Assembly: GCF_024281035.1 (NCBI RefSeq)
Contig: NZ_JAMXLH010000050.1
Span: forward strand, 1-64,000
Length of the DNA stretch: 64,000 nucleotides
Reading direction: 5' to 3'
DNA from: Paraburkholderia sp.
GTDB lineage: Bacteria > Pseudomonadota > Gammaproteobacteria > Burkholderiales > Burkholderiaceae
The position numbers were made by a program, and so were the translations under genes. Below the pieces are notes generated by a model. It did no database searches. It was not told the DNA's origin and saw only the letters and a list, made by a program, of their open reading frames with translations. Positions 17,014-25,294 of this stretch are shown in pieces (position 1 is the stretch's first letter; each line of letters begins with the position of its first letter).

Positions 17014-18801
17014 ATGGGACAGTACACCGCGCCGCTGCGCGACATGCAGTTCGTGCTGCACGAGCTGCTGAACGTGGAAGGCGAAGTGAAGCAGATGCCG
17101 AAGCATGCGGACCTCGACGCCGACACGATCAACCAGGTGCTCGAAGAAGCGGGCAAGTTCTGCTCCGAGGTGCTGTTTCCGCTGAACCAGGTGGGCGATC
17201 GCGAAGGTTGCACGTACAGCGGCGACGGCGTCGTCACCACGCCGGCCGGCTTCAGGCAGGCGTACGCGCAGTTCGTCGAAGCGGGCTGGCCCGCACTCGC
17301 GTGCGACCCCGACTTCGGCGGCCAGGGCCTGCCCGTGTTCATGAACAACGCGCTGTACGAAATGCTGAATTCGGCGAACCAGGCGTGGGGCATGTACCCG
17401 GGTCTCTCGCACGGCGCTTACGAATGCCTGCACGCGCACGGCACGCCTGAACTTCAGAAGACCTATCTGCCGAAGATCGTCTCGGGCGAGTGGACCGGCA
17501 CGATGTGCCTGACCGAGCCGCACTGCGGCACCGACCTCGGCCTCCTGCGCACGAAGGCCGAACCCGGCAGCGACGGTTCGTACGCGATCTCCGGCACGAA
17601 GATCTTCATCTCGGCTGGCGAACACGACATGTCGGCCAATATCGTTCACCTCGTGCTGGCGCGCCTGCCGGATGCGCCGCTCGGGACCAAGGGCATTTCG
17701 CTCTTCGTCGTGCCGAAGTTCGTGCCGACGGCAGCGGGCGAGCCTGGCGAGCGCAACGGCATCAAGTGCGGCTCGATCGAGCACAAGATGGGCATTCACG
17801 GCAACGCGACGTGCGTGATGAACCTCGACGGCGCGAAGGGATGGCTGGTCGGCGAGCCGAACAAGGGCTTGAACGCCATGTTCGTGATGATGAACGCAGC
17901 GCGCCTCGGCGTCGGCATGCAAGGTCTCGGCCTCACCGAAATCGCGTACCAGAACTCGCTCGCGTATGCGAAGGACCGCTTGCAGATGCGCGCGCTGACC
18001 GGCCCGAAGGCGCCGGACAAGCCCGCCGATCCGATCATCGTCCATCCGGACGTGCGCCGCATGCTGCTCACGCAGAAGGCCTGGGCCGAAGGCGCCCGCG
18101 CGTTCACGTACTGGTCGGCGCTGCAGATCGACCGTGAGCTCTCGCACGCCGACGAAGACGAGCGCAAGCAGGCCGCCGATCTCGTCGCGCTGCTCACGCC
18201 GATCATCAAGGCGTTCCTCACCGACAACGCGTTCGAAAGCACCAACCTCGGCATGCAGGTGTTCGGCGGCCACGGCTTCATCTCCGAGTGGGGCATGGAG
18301 CAATACGTGCGCGACGCGCGCATCAACCAGATCTACGAAGGCACGAACGCGATCCAGTCGCTCGACCTGCTGGGCCGCAAGGTGCTCGGCGACATGGGTG
18401 CGAAGCTCAAGAAGTTCGGCAAGCTCGTGACCGATTTCGTCGAAGCCGAAGGCATCAAGCCGGAGATGCAGGAGTTCATCAACCCGCTCGCCGACATCGG
18501 CGACAAGGTGCAGAAGCTCACGATGGAAATCGGCATGAAGGCGATGCAGAACCCGGACGAAGTGGGCGCGGCTGCGGTGCCGTATCTGCGCACGGTCGGC
18601 CACCTCGTGTTCTCGTACTTCTGGGCGCGCATGGCGCGCATCGCCCTCGACAAGGAAGCGTCGGGCGACCTGTTCTACAAGTCGAAGCTCGCCACCGCGC
18701 GTTTCTATTTCGCGAAGCTGCTGCCGGAAACGGCCGCCGCGATCCGCCAGGCGCGCGCGGGCTCGAAGACGCTCATGGAAGTCGACGAAGCGCTGTTCTA
18801 A
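17014..18801 (+). CDS. Acyl-CoA dehydrogenase (FadE-type, 595 residues)
   Basis: An FAD enzyme that makes the first oxidation of fatty acyl-CoA. The 595-residue length and the extra N- and C-terminal parts around the core place it with the larger FadE/very-long-chain-like group. The core shows MCLTEPHCGTDLG (about 165-178) for flavin/substrate contact, and the active-site glutamate lies in IYEGTNAIQ at about Glu442. GGAGAGAAG precedes the ATG. It is the first enzyme gene after the TetR regulator, 82 bp downstream, and is followed by the bifunctional enzyme and the thiolase, giving a complete beta-oxidation set. Confidence 0.93.
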   Translation: MGQYTAPLRDMQFVLHELLNVEGEVKQMPKHADLDADTINQVLEEAGKFCSEVLFPLNQVGDREGCTYSGDGVVTTPAGFRQAYAQFVEAGWPALACDPDFGGQGLPVFMNNALYEMLNSANQAWGMYPGLSHGAYECLHAHGTPELQKTYLPKIVSGEWTGTMCLTEPHCGTDLGLLRTKAEPGSDGSYAISGTKIFISAGEHDMSANIVHLVLARLPDAPLGTKGISLFVVPKFVPTAAGEPGERNGIKCGSIEHKMGIHGNATCVMNLDGAKGWLVGEPNKGLNAMFVMMNAARLGVGMQGLGLTEIAYQNSLAYAKDRLQMRALTGPKAPDKPADPIIVHPDVRRMLLTQKAWAEGARAFTYWSALQIDRELSHADEDERKQAADLVALLTPIIKAFLTDNAFESTNLGMQVFGGHGFISEWGMEQYVRDARINQIYEGTNAIQSLDLLGRKVLGDMGAKLKKFGKLVTDFVEAEGIKPEMQEFINPLADIGDKVQKLTMEIGMKAMQNPDEVGAAAVPYLRTVGHLVFSYFWARMARIALDKEASGDLFYKSKLATARFYFAKLLPETAAAIRQARAGSKTLMEVDEALF

Positions 18802-18812
18802 AAGCCTGTCCG

Positions 18813-18853
18813 GTGCGGCGCCGAGGCTGAGGTTGGGCCAGACAGCGCCGCAC
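18813..18853 (+). other. Hairpin between acyl-CoA dehydrogenase and bifunctional enzyme genes
   Basis: A perfect 9-bp stem GTGCGGCGC / GCGCCGCAC with a 23-base loop starts 11 bp after the dehydrogenase stop codon. No T-run follows. It may protect the upstream mRNA segment or mark a processing point in the operon. Confidence 0.4.
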
Positions 18854-18978
18854 GGCCTCGATGTCCGAACGCGGCGTCGCAGCGTGCAGCAGTGCGTAAC
18901 ACATCGCACCCGATCGCACGCAGGGCGCCGCCCACACTCCCAATCCGCTCGACATTGCATATCCGCTGGAGGAACAAC

Positions 18979-21438
18979 GTGAGCAATTTCATTATTCGCA
19001 AGGTCGCCGTGCTCGGCGCCGGCGTGATGGGCGCGCAGATCGCAGCGCACCTGATCAACGCCCGCGTGCCCGTGCTGCTGTTCGATCTGCCCGCGAAGGA
19101 AGGCCCGAAAAACGGCATCGCGCTCAAAGCCATCGAGAACCTCAAGAAGCTCTCGCCCGCGCCGTTCGGCGTGAAGGAAGACGCGCAGTACATCACGCCC
19201 GCGAACTACGAAGACGACATCGAAAAGCTCGCGCAATGCGACGTCGTGATCGAAGCCATCGCTGAGCGCATGGACTGGAAGCACGATCTGTACAAGAAGG
19301 TCGCGCCGCACATCGGCCCGAACGCGATCTTCGCGACCAACACGTCGGGGCTGTCGATCACCGAGCTTTCGCAAGGCTTCGGCGACGATCTGCGCGCGCG
19401 CTTTTGCGGCGTGCACTTCTTCAACCCGCCGCGCTACATGCACCTCGTCGAGCTGATTCCGACCGTGCACACGAAGCCCGAAATCCTCGACCAGCTCGAA
19501 TCGTTCCTTACGAGCGTCGTCGGCAAGGGCGTGGTGCGCGCGAAGGATACGCCGAACTTCATCGCGAACCGCGTCGGCATCTTCTCGATCCTCGCGGTGA
19601 TCGCCGAGGCAAAGAAGTTCGGTCTGCGCTTCGACGAAGTCGACGATCTCACCGGCAGCCGCCTCGGTCGCGCGAAGTCGGCGACGTTCCGCACGGCCGA
19701 CGTCGTGGGCCTCGACACGATGGCGCACGTCATCAAGACGATGCAGGACAACCTGAAGGACGATCCGTTCTTCCCGGTCTACGAAACGCCCGCGGTGCTC
19801 GCGGGGCTCGTGGCGAAGGGCGCGCTCGGCCAGAAGAGCGGCGGTGGTTTCTATCGCAAGGAAGGCAAGACGATCAAGGTGCTCGATGCGAATTCGGGCG
19901 AGTACGTCGAAGCCGCCGGCAAGGCCGACGAGCTCGTCGGCCGTATCCTCAAGCGCCCGGCCGCCGAGCGCCTGAAGCTCCTGCGCGAGTCGCAGCATCC
20001 GCAGGCTCAGTTCCTGTGGTCGATCTTCCGCGACGTGTTCCATTACATCGGCGTGCATCTGGCGTCGATTGCCGAGAACGCGCGCGACGTCGATCTCGCG
20101 ATCCGCTGGGGCTTCGGCTGGAACGAAGGCCCGTTCGAGGGCTGGCAGAGCGCGGGCTGGAAGCAGGTCGCCGACTGGGTCAAGGAAGACATCGACGCCG
20201 GCAAGGCGCTCTCGAATGCGCCGCTGCCCGCGTGGGTGTTCGAAGGCCCGGTCGCCGCGAACGGCGGCGTACACGGCGCACAAGGCTCGTGGTCGCCCGC
20301 CGAACGACGCTTCGTGCCGCGCTCGAACCTGCCGGTGTACGAGCGCCAGGTGTTCCGCGCGCCGCTCTTCGGCGAAGCCGGTGCACGCGATCCGTTGACC
20401 TTCGGCAAGACGCTTTTCGAAGACGACCACGTGCGCGCCTGGACCGACGAGCGTGCGGGTGAAGACGACGTCGTGATCGTCTCGTTCAAGAGCAAGATGA
20501 ACACCATCGGCCCGGGCGTGCTCGACGGCCTCGCGAAGGCAATCGAGATCGCGGAAGCGGGCTACAAGGGCGTCGTCGTGTGGCAGCCCACGTCGCTCAA
20601 GCTCGGCACGCCGGGCGGCCCGTTCTCGGCTGGCGCGAACCTCGAAGAAGCCATGCCCGCCTTCATGATGGGCGGCGCGAAGGGCATCGAGCCGTTCGTG
20701 AAGAAGTTCCAGCAAGGCATGCTGCGCGTGAAGTACGCGAACGTGCCGGTCGTGGCGGCGGTGTCGGGCATCGCGCTCGGCGGCGGCTGCGAGCTGATGC
20801 TGCATAGCGCGAAGCGCGTCGTGCACGTCGAGAGCTATGTCGGTCTCGTCGAAGTGGGCGTGGGCCTCGTGCCCGCGGGCGGCGGCCTGAAGGAAGCCGC
20901 GCTGCGCGCTGCCGATGCCGCGAACGCGGCCGGTGCCGCGAACGCGGCCGGTGCCGCGCCGGGCGACCTGCTGCGCTTCCTGCAGAAGTCGTTCGAGAAC
21001 GCCGCGATGGCGAAGGTGTCCGGCTCGGGTCTCGAAGCGCGCGCAATGGGTTACGTGAAGCAGTCGGACACGATCGTCTTCAACGTGTTCGAACTGCTCG
21101 ACACGGCGAAGAAGGAAGCACGCGCGCTGAGCGCCGCCGGTTACCGCGCGCCGCTGCGCCCGGTGCAGATTCCGGTCGCGGGCCGCTCGGCGATTGCGAC
21201 GATCAAGGCATCGCTCGTCGGCATGCGCGACGGCCGCTTCATCAGCGATCACGATTTCCTGATCGCGAGCCGCATCGCCGAAGCGGTGTGCGGCGGCGAC
21301 GTCGAAGCGGGCAGCACGGTCGACGAAGAATGGCTGCTCACGCTCGAGCGCCGCGCATTCGTCGATCTGCTCGGCACGCAGAAGACGCAGGAACGCATCA
21401 TGGGCATGTTGCAGACCGGCAAGCCGGTGCGCAACTAA
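18979..21438 (+). CDS. Bifunctional 3-hydroxyacyl-CoA dehydrogenase / enoyl-CoA hydratase, FadN-like order
   Basis: This 819-residue enzyme performs the hydration and second oxidation steps of beta-oxidation. The NAD-binding GAGVMG is at residues 13-18, and the dehydrogenase half fills roughly 1-390. The crotonase half is C-terminal (about 490-740), with GIALGGGCELM near 598-608. This order is the reverse of E. coli FadB and resembles Bacillus FadN. Translation probably starts at GTG 18979, because CTGGAGGAAC lies just before it; ATG 18892 upstream would add a non-conserved leader. An 18-bp tandem duplication (20917-20952) adds Ala/Asn/Gly residues near 647-660 in the crotonase half. Confidence 0.93.
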   Translation: MSNFIIRKVAVLGAGVMGAQIAAHLINARVPVLLFDLPAKEGPKNGIALKAIENLKKLSPAPFGVKEDAQYITPANYEDDIEKLAQCDVVIEAIAERMDWKHDLYKKVAPHIGPNAIFATNTSGLSITELSQGFGDDLRARFCGVHFFNPPRYMHLVELIPTVHTKPEILDQLESFLTSVVGKGVVRAKDTPNFIANRVGIFSILAVIAEAKKFGLRFDEVDDLTGSRLGRAKSATFRTADVVGLDTMAHVIKTMQDNLKDDPFFPVYETPAVLAGLVAKGALGQKSGGGFYRKEGKTIKVLDANSGEYVEAAGKADELVGRILKRPAAERLKLLRESQHPQAQFLWSIFRDVFHYIGVHLASIAENARDVDLAIRWGFGWNEGPFEGWQSAGWKQVADWVKEDIDAGKALSNAPLPAWVFEGPVAANGGVHGAQGSWSPAERRFVPRSNLPVYERQVFRAPLFGEAGARDPLTFGKTLFEDDHVRAWTDERAGEDDVVIVSFKSKMNTIGPGVLDGLAKAIEIAEAGYKGVVVWQPTSLKLGTPGGPFSAGANLEEAMPAFMMGGAKGIEPFVKKFQQGMLRVKYANVPVVAAVSGIALGGGCELMLHSAKRVVHVESYVGLVEVGVGLVPAGGGLKEAALRAADAANAAGAANAAGAAPGDLLRFLQKSFENAAMAKVSGSGLEARAMGYVKQSDTIVFNVFELLDTAKKEARALSAAGYRAPLRPVQIPVAGRSAIATIKASLVGMRDGRFISDHDFLIASRIAEAVCGGDVEAGSTVDEEWLLTLERRAFVDLLGTQKTQERIMGMLQTGKPVRN
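20917..20958. repeat. In-frame 18-bp tandem duplication in the bifunctional enzyme gene
   Basis: Two identical copies of GCCGCGAACGCGGCCGGT plus a partial third encode repeated AANAAG residues. The period is a multiple of three, so the reading frame is kept. Confidence 0.85.
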
Positions 21439-21472
21439 GCGGCACGACGCACACCAGACACTGGAGTATCAG

Positions 21473-22672
21473 ATGAGCAAACAGTTGCAGGACGCATACA
21501 TCGTCGCCGCGAGCCGCACGCCCATCGGCAAGGCGCCGCGCGGCGCGTTCAGGAACACCCGCCCGGACGAGCTGCTCGTCCACGCGATCAAATCGGCGGT
21601 GGCGCACGTGCCGGGTCTCGACACGAAGGTGATCGAAGACGCAATCGTCGGCTGCGCGATTCCCGAAGCCGAGCAGGGCCTGAACGTGGCGCGCATCGGC
21701 GCGCTGCTGTCGGGACTGCCGAACACGGTGGGCGGCGTGACCGTCAACCGCTTCTGCGCGTCGGGCCTCACGGCGCTCGCGATGGCGGCGGACCGCATCC
21801 GCGTCGGCGAAGCCGATGCGATGATCGCGGCCGGCTGCGAATCGATGAGCATGGTGCCGATGATGGGCAACAAGCCGTCGATGTCGCCGCATATTTTCGA
21901 TTCGGACGAAAACATCGGCATTGCCTACGGCATGGGCCTGACCGCCGAGAAGGTCGCTGAGCGCTGGAAGGTGAGCCGCGAGGCGCAGGACGCGTTTGCG
22001 GTGGAATCGCACCGCCGCGCGCTCGCCGCGCAGCAGGCAGGCGAGTTCGACGACGAGATCGCGCCGTACACGATCATCGAACGCTTGCCGGATCTCGCTT
22101 CGGGCGACGTGAAGGTGAAGGAGCGCGTGCTCTCGCTCGACGAAGGCCCGCGTGCGGATACGTCGATGGAAGGGCTCGCGAAGCTGCGCGCCGTGTTCGC
22201 GAACAAGGGCTCGGTGACGGCGGGCAACAGCTCGCAGACGTCGGACGGCGCGGGCGCGCTGATCGTCGTCTCCGAGAAGATGCTCAAGCAGTTCAACCTC
22301 ACGCCGCTCGCGCGCTTCGTGAGCTTCGCGGTGCGCGGCGTGCCGCCCGAGATCATGGGCATCGGCCCGAAGGAAGCGATTCCGGCCGCGCTGAAGGCCG
22401 CGGGGCTCAAGCAGGACGACCTCGACTGGATCGAACTGAACGAGGCGTTTGCCGCGCAGTCGCTGGCGGTGATTCAGGACCTCGGCCTTGATCCGTCGAA
22501 GATCAACCCGATGGGCGGTGCGATTGCGCTGGGCCACCCGCTCGGCGCGACCGGCGCGATCCGCGCGTCGACGCTCGTGCACGGCCTGCGCCGCCGCAAT
22601 CTGAAGTACGGCATGGTGACGATGTGCGTCGGCACCGGCATGGGCGCGGCGGGCATCATCGAGCGCCTGTAA
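21473..22672 (+). CDS. fadA: Acetyl-CoA C-acyltransferase (thiolase)
   Basis: A 399-residue degradative thiolase that cleaves 3-ketoacyl-CoA to acetyl-CoA and a shortened acyl-CoA. The nucleophilic cysteine lies in NRFCASGL (Cys95). The other catalytic signatures are present: NEAFAAQ near 323, the histidine in LGHPLGATG near 355, and CVGTGMGAAG with Cys385. It follows the bifunctional enzyme by 34 bp, and a strong terminator follows, so it is the last gene of the operon. Confidence 0.94.
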   Translation: MSKQLQDAYIVAASRTPIGKAPRGAFRNTRPDELLVHAIKSAVAHVPGLDTKVIEDAIVGCAIPEAEQGLNVARIGALLSGLPNTVGGVTVNRFCASGLTALAMAADRIRVGEADAMIAAGCESMSMVPMMGNKPSMSPHIFDSDENIGIAYGMGLTAEKVAERWKVSREAQDAFAVESHRRALAAQQAGEFDDEIAPYTIIERLPDLASGDVKVKERVLSLDEGPRADTSMEGLAKLRAVFANKGSVTAGNSSQTSDGAGALIVVSEKMLKQFNLTPLARFVSFAVRGVPPEIMGIGPKEAIPAALKAAGLKQDDLDWIELNEAFAAQSLAVIQDLGLDPSKINPMGGAIALGHPLGATGAIRASTLVHGLRRRNLKYGMVTMCVGTGMGAAGIIERL

Positions 22673-22719
22673 GCGGCTCGGGCGCTTTGGGGTATTCGGT
22701 GCCGAAGCGCCGGAACAAC

Positions 22720-22757
22720 ACGGTTCGCAGGCTACACGTGGTCTGCGAACCGTTTTT
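22720..22757 (+). terminator. Rho-independent terminator of the beta-oxidation operon
   Basis: A perfect 10-bp stem CGGTTCGCAG / CTGCGAACCG with a 12-base loop is followed by TTTTT. It lies about 50 bp after the thiolase stop codon and separates the operon from the next enoyl-CoA hydratase gene. Confidence 0.92.
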
Positions 22758-22807
22758 CATCCTGGGTGGCGACGCATGGCCCACGAGGAGACAAAAGGAG
22801 AACGCGG

Positions 22808-23590
22808 ATGACCAATACGGCGACGAAGGAAATCCAGATCGCGCGCGAAAACGGCGTGCTGTCGATCACCATCAACCGCCCCGAGCGCAAGAATGCGCTC
22901 ACGCCGGCGATGTACGAGGCGATGAACGATGCGCTCGCCTCGGCGCAGGAGGACGCGTCGGTGCGTGTCGTGCTGCTGCGCGGCCAGGCCGATATCTTCA
23001 CCGCTGGCAACGACATCGAAGACTTTCTGAAGACGCCGCCCGCTGGCGGCGATTCGCCCGTGATGCGCTTCCTCGGGGCGATTGCGAGCGCCGACAAGCC
23101 GCTCGTCGCGTCCGTGGCCGGTGCGGCGATCGGCGTGGGCACGACGCTGCTGCTGCATTGCGACATGGTCTATGCGGCCGATACCGCAAGCTTCGCCCTG
23201 CCGTTCGCGCAACTGGGGCTGTGCCCGGAAGCGGCGTCGTCGCTGCTGCTGCCGCGTATCGCCGGTTATCAGGCGGCGGCGGAAAAGCTGCTGCTCGGCG
23301 AGATGTTCGGCGCCGCCGAAGCGCACCGCATGGGCTTCGTGAACCGCGTGCTGCCCGCAGCCGAACTCGATGCGTTCGTGTCCGCGCAACTGGCGAAGCT
23401 CGTGGCGCTGCCCGCTTCGTCGCTGCGTCTGACGAAGGCGCTCATGAAGCGTGCGAGCGGCGAGGAGATCAAGATGCGGATCCAGGAAGAGGCGGTGCAC
23501 TTCGGCAAGATGCTGCTGCAGCCGGAGGCGCGCGAGGCGTTCACGGCGTTTCTGCAAAAGCGCAAGCCGGACTTCCGGCAGTTCGACTGA
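22808..23590 (+). CDS. Enoyl-CoA hydratase/isomerase family protein
   Basis: A 260-residue crotonase-fold protein with the typical N-terminus ITINRPERKNALT and the oxyanion-hole segment AGNDIEDFL. Of the two glutamates used by true hydratases, the first is replaced: the segment that normally reads GGGCEL is AIGVGTTLLLHCD. The second is kept in GLCPEAASSLLLPR. That pattern resembles delta3-delta2-enoyl-CoA isomerases, so isomerase activity on unsaturated fatty acids is likely; this is inference. AAAGGAG lies 8 bp before the ATG. The gene comes after the operon terminator, so it probably has its own promoter. Confidence 0.88.
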   Translation: MTNTATKEIQIARENGVLSITINRPERKNALTPAMYEAMNDALASAQEDASVRVVLLRGQADIFTAGNDIEDFLKTPPAGGDSPVMRFLGAIASADKPLVASVAGAAIGVGTTLLLHCDMVYAADTASFALPFAQLGLCPEAASSLLLPRIAGYQAAAEKLLLGEMFGAAEAHRMGFVNRVLPAAELDAFVSAQLAKLVALPASSLRLTKALMKRASGEEIKMRIQEEAVHFGKMLLQPEAREAFTAFLQKRKPDFRQFD

Positions 23591-23599
23591 CGCGCGCCC

Positions 23600-23628
23600 G
23601 CGCGGCCTCGACAACGTTCTGGCCGCGC
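23600..23628. terminator. Hairpin between convergent hydratase and fdhD genes
   Basis: A perfect 8-bp stem GCGCGGCC / GGCCGCGC with a 13-base loop lies in the 69-bp convergent gap. No T-run follows on either strand, so its role as a bidirectional terminator is tentative. Confidence 0.45.
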
Positions 23629-23659
23629 CGCCTGCAGCGCCTGCTCCTGGCGTCCGCCT

Positions 23660-24484
23660 TTAGCGAACCTCGTAGTCGATGTAACCGGATTCGCGGCAGA
23701 AGCTCACGAGGCGCAGACCGGCGCGCTGCGCGATGGCGATGGCGAGCGAGGAGGGCGCGGAGATCGTCGCGAGCATCGGGATGCCGACGCGTGCGGCCTT
23801 GCGCACCAGCTCGTAGCTCGCGCGGCTCGACAGGAACACGAAGCCTTGCTGCGTGTCAGTGCGGTCGAGCGCGAGTCGCCCGATGAGTTTGTCGAGCGCG
23901 TTGTGGCGGCCGACGTCCTCGAATGCGCAAAGGATCGAGCCTTGCGCGTCGCACCAGGCGGCTGCATGCAGGCCGCCGGTCAGCTTCGTGAGCGCCTGAT
24001 GTTCCGGCAACTCGTGCGCGGCGCGTGCGATGGCGCCGGGCGCGAGACGCTCGACGAAGCCCGTGTCGGGCACGCGCTCGGGCTGCAGTTCGAGCAGGTC
24101 GATGCTCTCGACGCCGCACACGCCGCAGCCTGTGCGGCCGGCGAGTGCGCGGCGCTTCTGCTTGAGTCCGGCAAAGGCCTGCTGAACGACCGTGAGGTGG
24201 ACCTCTGCGTGCGGCAGGTCCGCATCTTCGTGAAAGACGACCTCGATGTCCTGGATGTCCGCGTTGCGTGCAACGATGCCCTCCGAAATCGCGAAGCCCA
24301 CGGCAAACGCTTCCAGATCGCAAGGGGTGCACATCATCACGGCATGCGAGATGCCGTTGAACACGAGCGCGACGGGCCATTCCTGGCCGACGTAGTCGGC
24401 GCGCGTTTCGACCGCCCCGCTGTCGTGCCGGCGCACATGCAGCCGGACGGTGCCGGGCTGGTCTTCTGTTTCGAGTGGGTTCAA
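23660..24484 (-). CDS. fdhD: Formate dehydrogenase accessory sulfurtransferase FdhD
   Basis: FdhD passes sulfur to the molybdenum cofactor of formate dehydrogenases. The 274-residue product keeps the essential cysteine pair in GRTGCGVCGVES (Cys120 and Cys123) and the family sequence PCDLEAFAVGFAISEGI near 54-70. The start is a TTG at 24484: GGAG lies 8 bp before it on the minus strand, and no ATG is available in frame near the conserved beginning. No formate dehydrogenase structural gene is in the window. A nitrate-reductase-associated gene diverges from it. Confidence 0.94.
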   Translation of the reverse strand: MNPLETEDQPGTVRLHVRRHDSGAVETRADYVGQEWPVALVFNGISHAVMMCTPCDLEAFAVGFAISEGIVARNADIQDIEVVFHEDADLPHAEVHLTVVQQAFAGLKQKRRALAGRTGCGVCGVESIDLLELQPERVPDTGFVERLAPGAIARAAHELPEHQALTKLTGGLHAAAWCDAQGSILCAFEDVGRHNALDKLIGRLALDRTDTQQGFVFLSSRASYELVRKAARVGIPMLATISAPSSLAIAIAQRAGLRLVSFCRESGYIDYEVR

Positions 24485-24597
24485 GCGTGATACTCCGTCT
24501 TCTGGCCTCGCGTGGCGTGCTCGCGCGCCGCGCGGAAGGCTCTAAAATACCTCAAGCGGGCGCCTCCAGCATACGTCCGCCTTGCGAGGATACCGCC

Positions 24598-25080
24598 ATG
24601 ACATTGAACGCCGCTCCGCTTCTGTTCCGGTTCGAAGTCGAATCGTCGGAAAACCTCACCTACATTCCCATGTGCGTGCGCTTCAATCTGGACCGCTTCG
24701 GCCTGCGCATCTCGCTGTCCCAGTGGCAGTTGCTGCCGCTGGAGGATCGCAGGCTGCTCGCCCGCTTTCCCGTCGACGAAGACATCGCGACCGAGCCCAA
24801 TTTCGACCACGCGCTCTTCGAAATGCTGCGCACGCACGCAAATGTCGAGCCCGAGTGGTTCGAGCCCGACGAAGCGCCGGCCTGGCGCGACCTCAACGCC
24901 GTGCCGGGCGGCATCGCGCAGCAGGCGGCGCTCGCGAGCGTCGCCGCGCCGGACCTCGAAGCGTGGGCGCGGCTTGCGCCGTTCCAGCGCTACGTGCTCG
25001 CCAAGCTCGCCCGCAAGCCCGAGAGCAACCACGATTTTGTTCCCGCCATGCGCGAGTTCGGGCTTGCAGCGGGCGCTTAA
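24598..25080 (+). CDS. Nitrate reductase associated protein
   Basis: A 160-residue soluble protein resembling the nitrate-reductase-associated family (PF09655). The recognisable part is FRFEVESSENLTYIPMCVRF and the LSQWQLLPLEDRRLLARFPVD segment in the first third. The family is found near assimilatory nitrate or molybdopterin genes, and its biochemical role is unknown. Here it diverges from fdhD across a 113-bp spacer, consistent with a molybdoenzyme link, but no nitrate reductase is present. The ATG at 24598 is the natural start; the open frame upstream has no family similarity. Confidence 0.72.
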   Translation: MTLNAAPLLFRFEVESSENLTYIPMCVRFNLDRFGLRISLSQWQLLPLEDRRLLARFPVDEDIATEPNFDHALFEMLRTHANVEPEWFEPDEAPAWRDLNAVPGGIAQQAALASVAAPDLEAWARLAPFQRYVLAKLARKPESNHDFVPAMREFGLAAGA

Positions 25081-25134
25081 ATCACGTCCGAGGGCCGTCC
25101 GGATCCCTTCATCGGCGAGCGCCGTCCTGGCGCC

Positions 25135-25160
25135 GCCGAATATTCCCGCCGAATATTCCA
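25135..25160. repeat. 13-bp tandem duplication containing GAATATTC
   Basis: Two adjacent copies of GCCGAATATTCC plus one variable base lie in the 214-bp spacer before the GGDEF-EAL gene. Each copy holds the 8-bp palindrome GAATATTC, so the pair could also be two operator sites spaced 13 bp apart. Confidence 0.65.
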
Positions 25161-25294
25161 GCCCCTGGCTCTCAAGCCTCGCCGAAAGCGTGCCGTTATC
25201 CGGTTTGGCGCAGTAGACGCCGGCCATTCGCACGCAGGTCGTTTCCTTTCGTCCCGCGCACACCGTCCGGGGGACGAACGACGTTCGGCACACA

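Noticed and set aside
18892..18978. ATG-initiated longer form of the bifunctional beta-oxidation enzyme
   Set aside because: The leader is not conserved and the GTG at 18979 has a strong ribosome site directly before it.
16996..21252. A 1.4-kilo-residue antisense frame across the beta-oxidation operon
   Set aside because: It crosses two well-identified genes and their spacer, and its composition is typical of an antisense shadow in GC-rich DNA.
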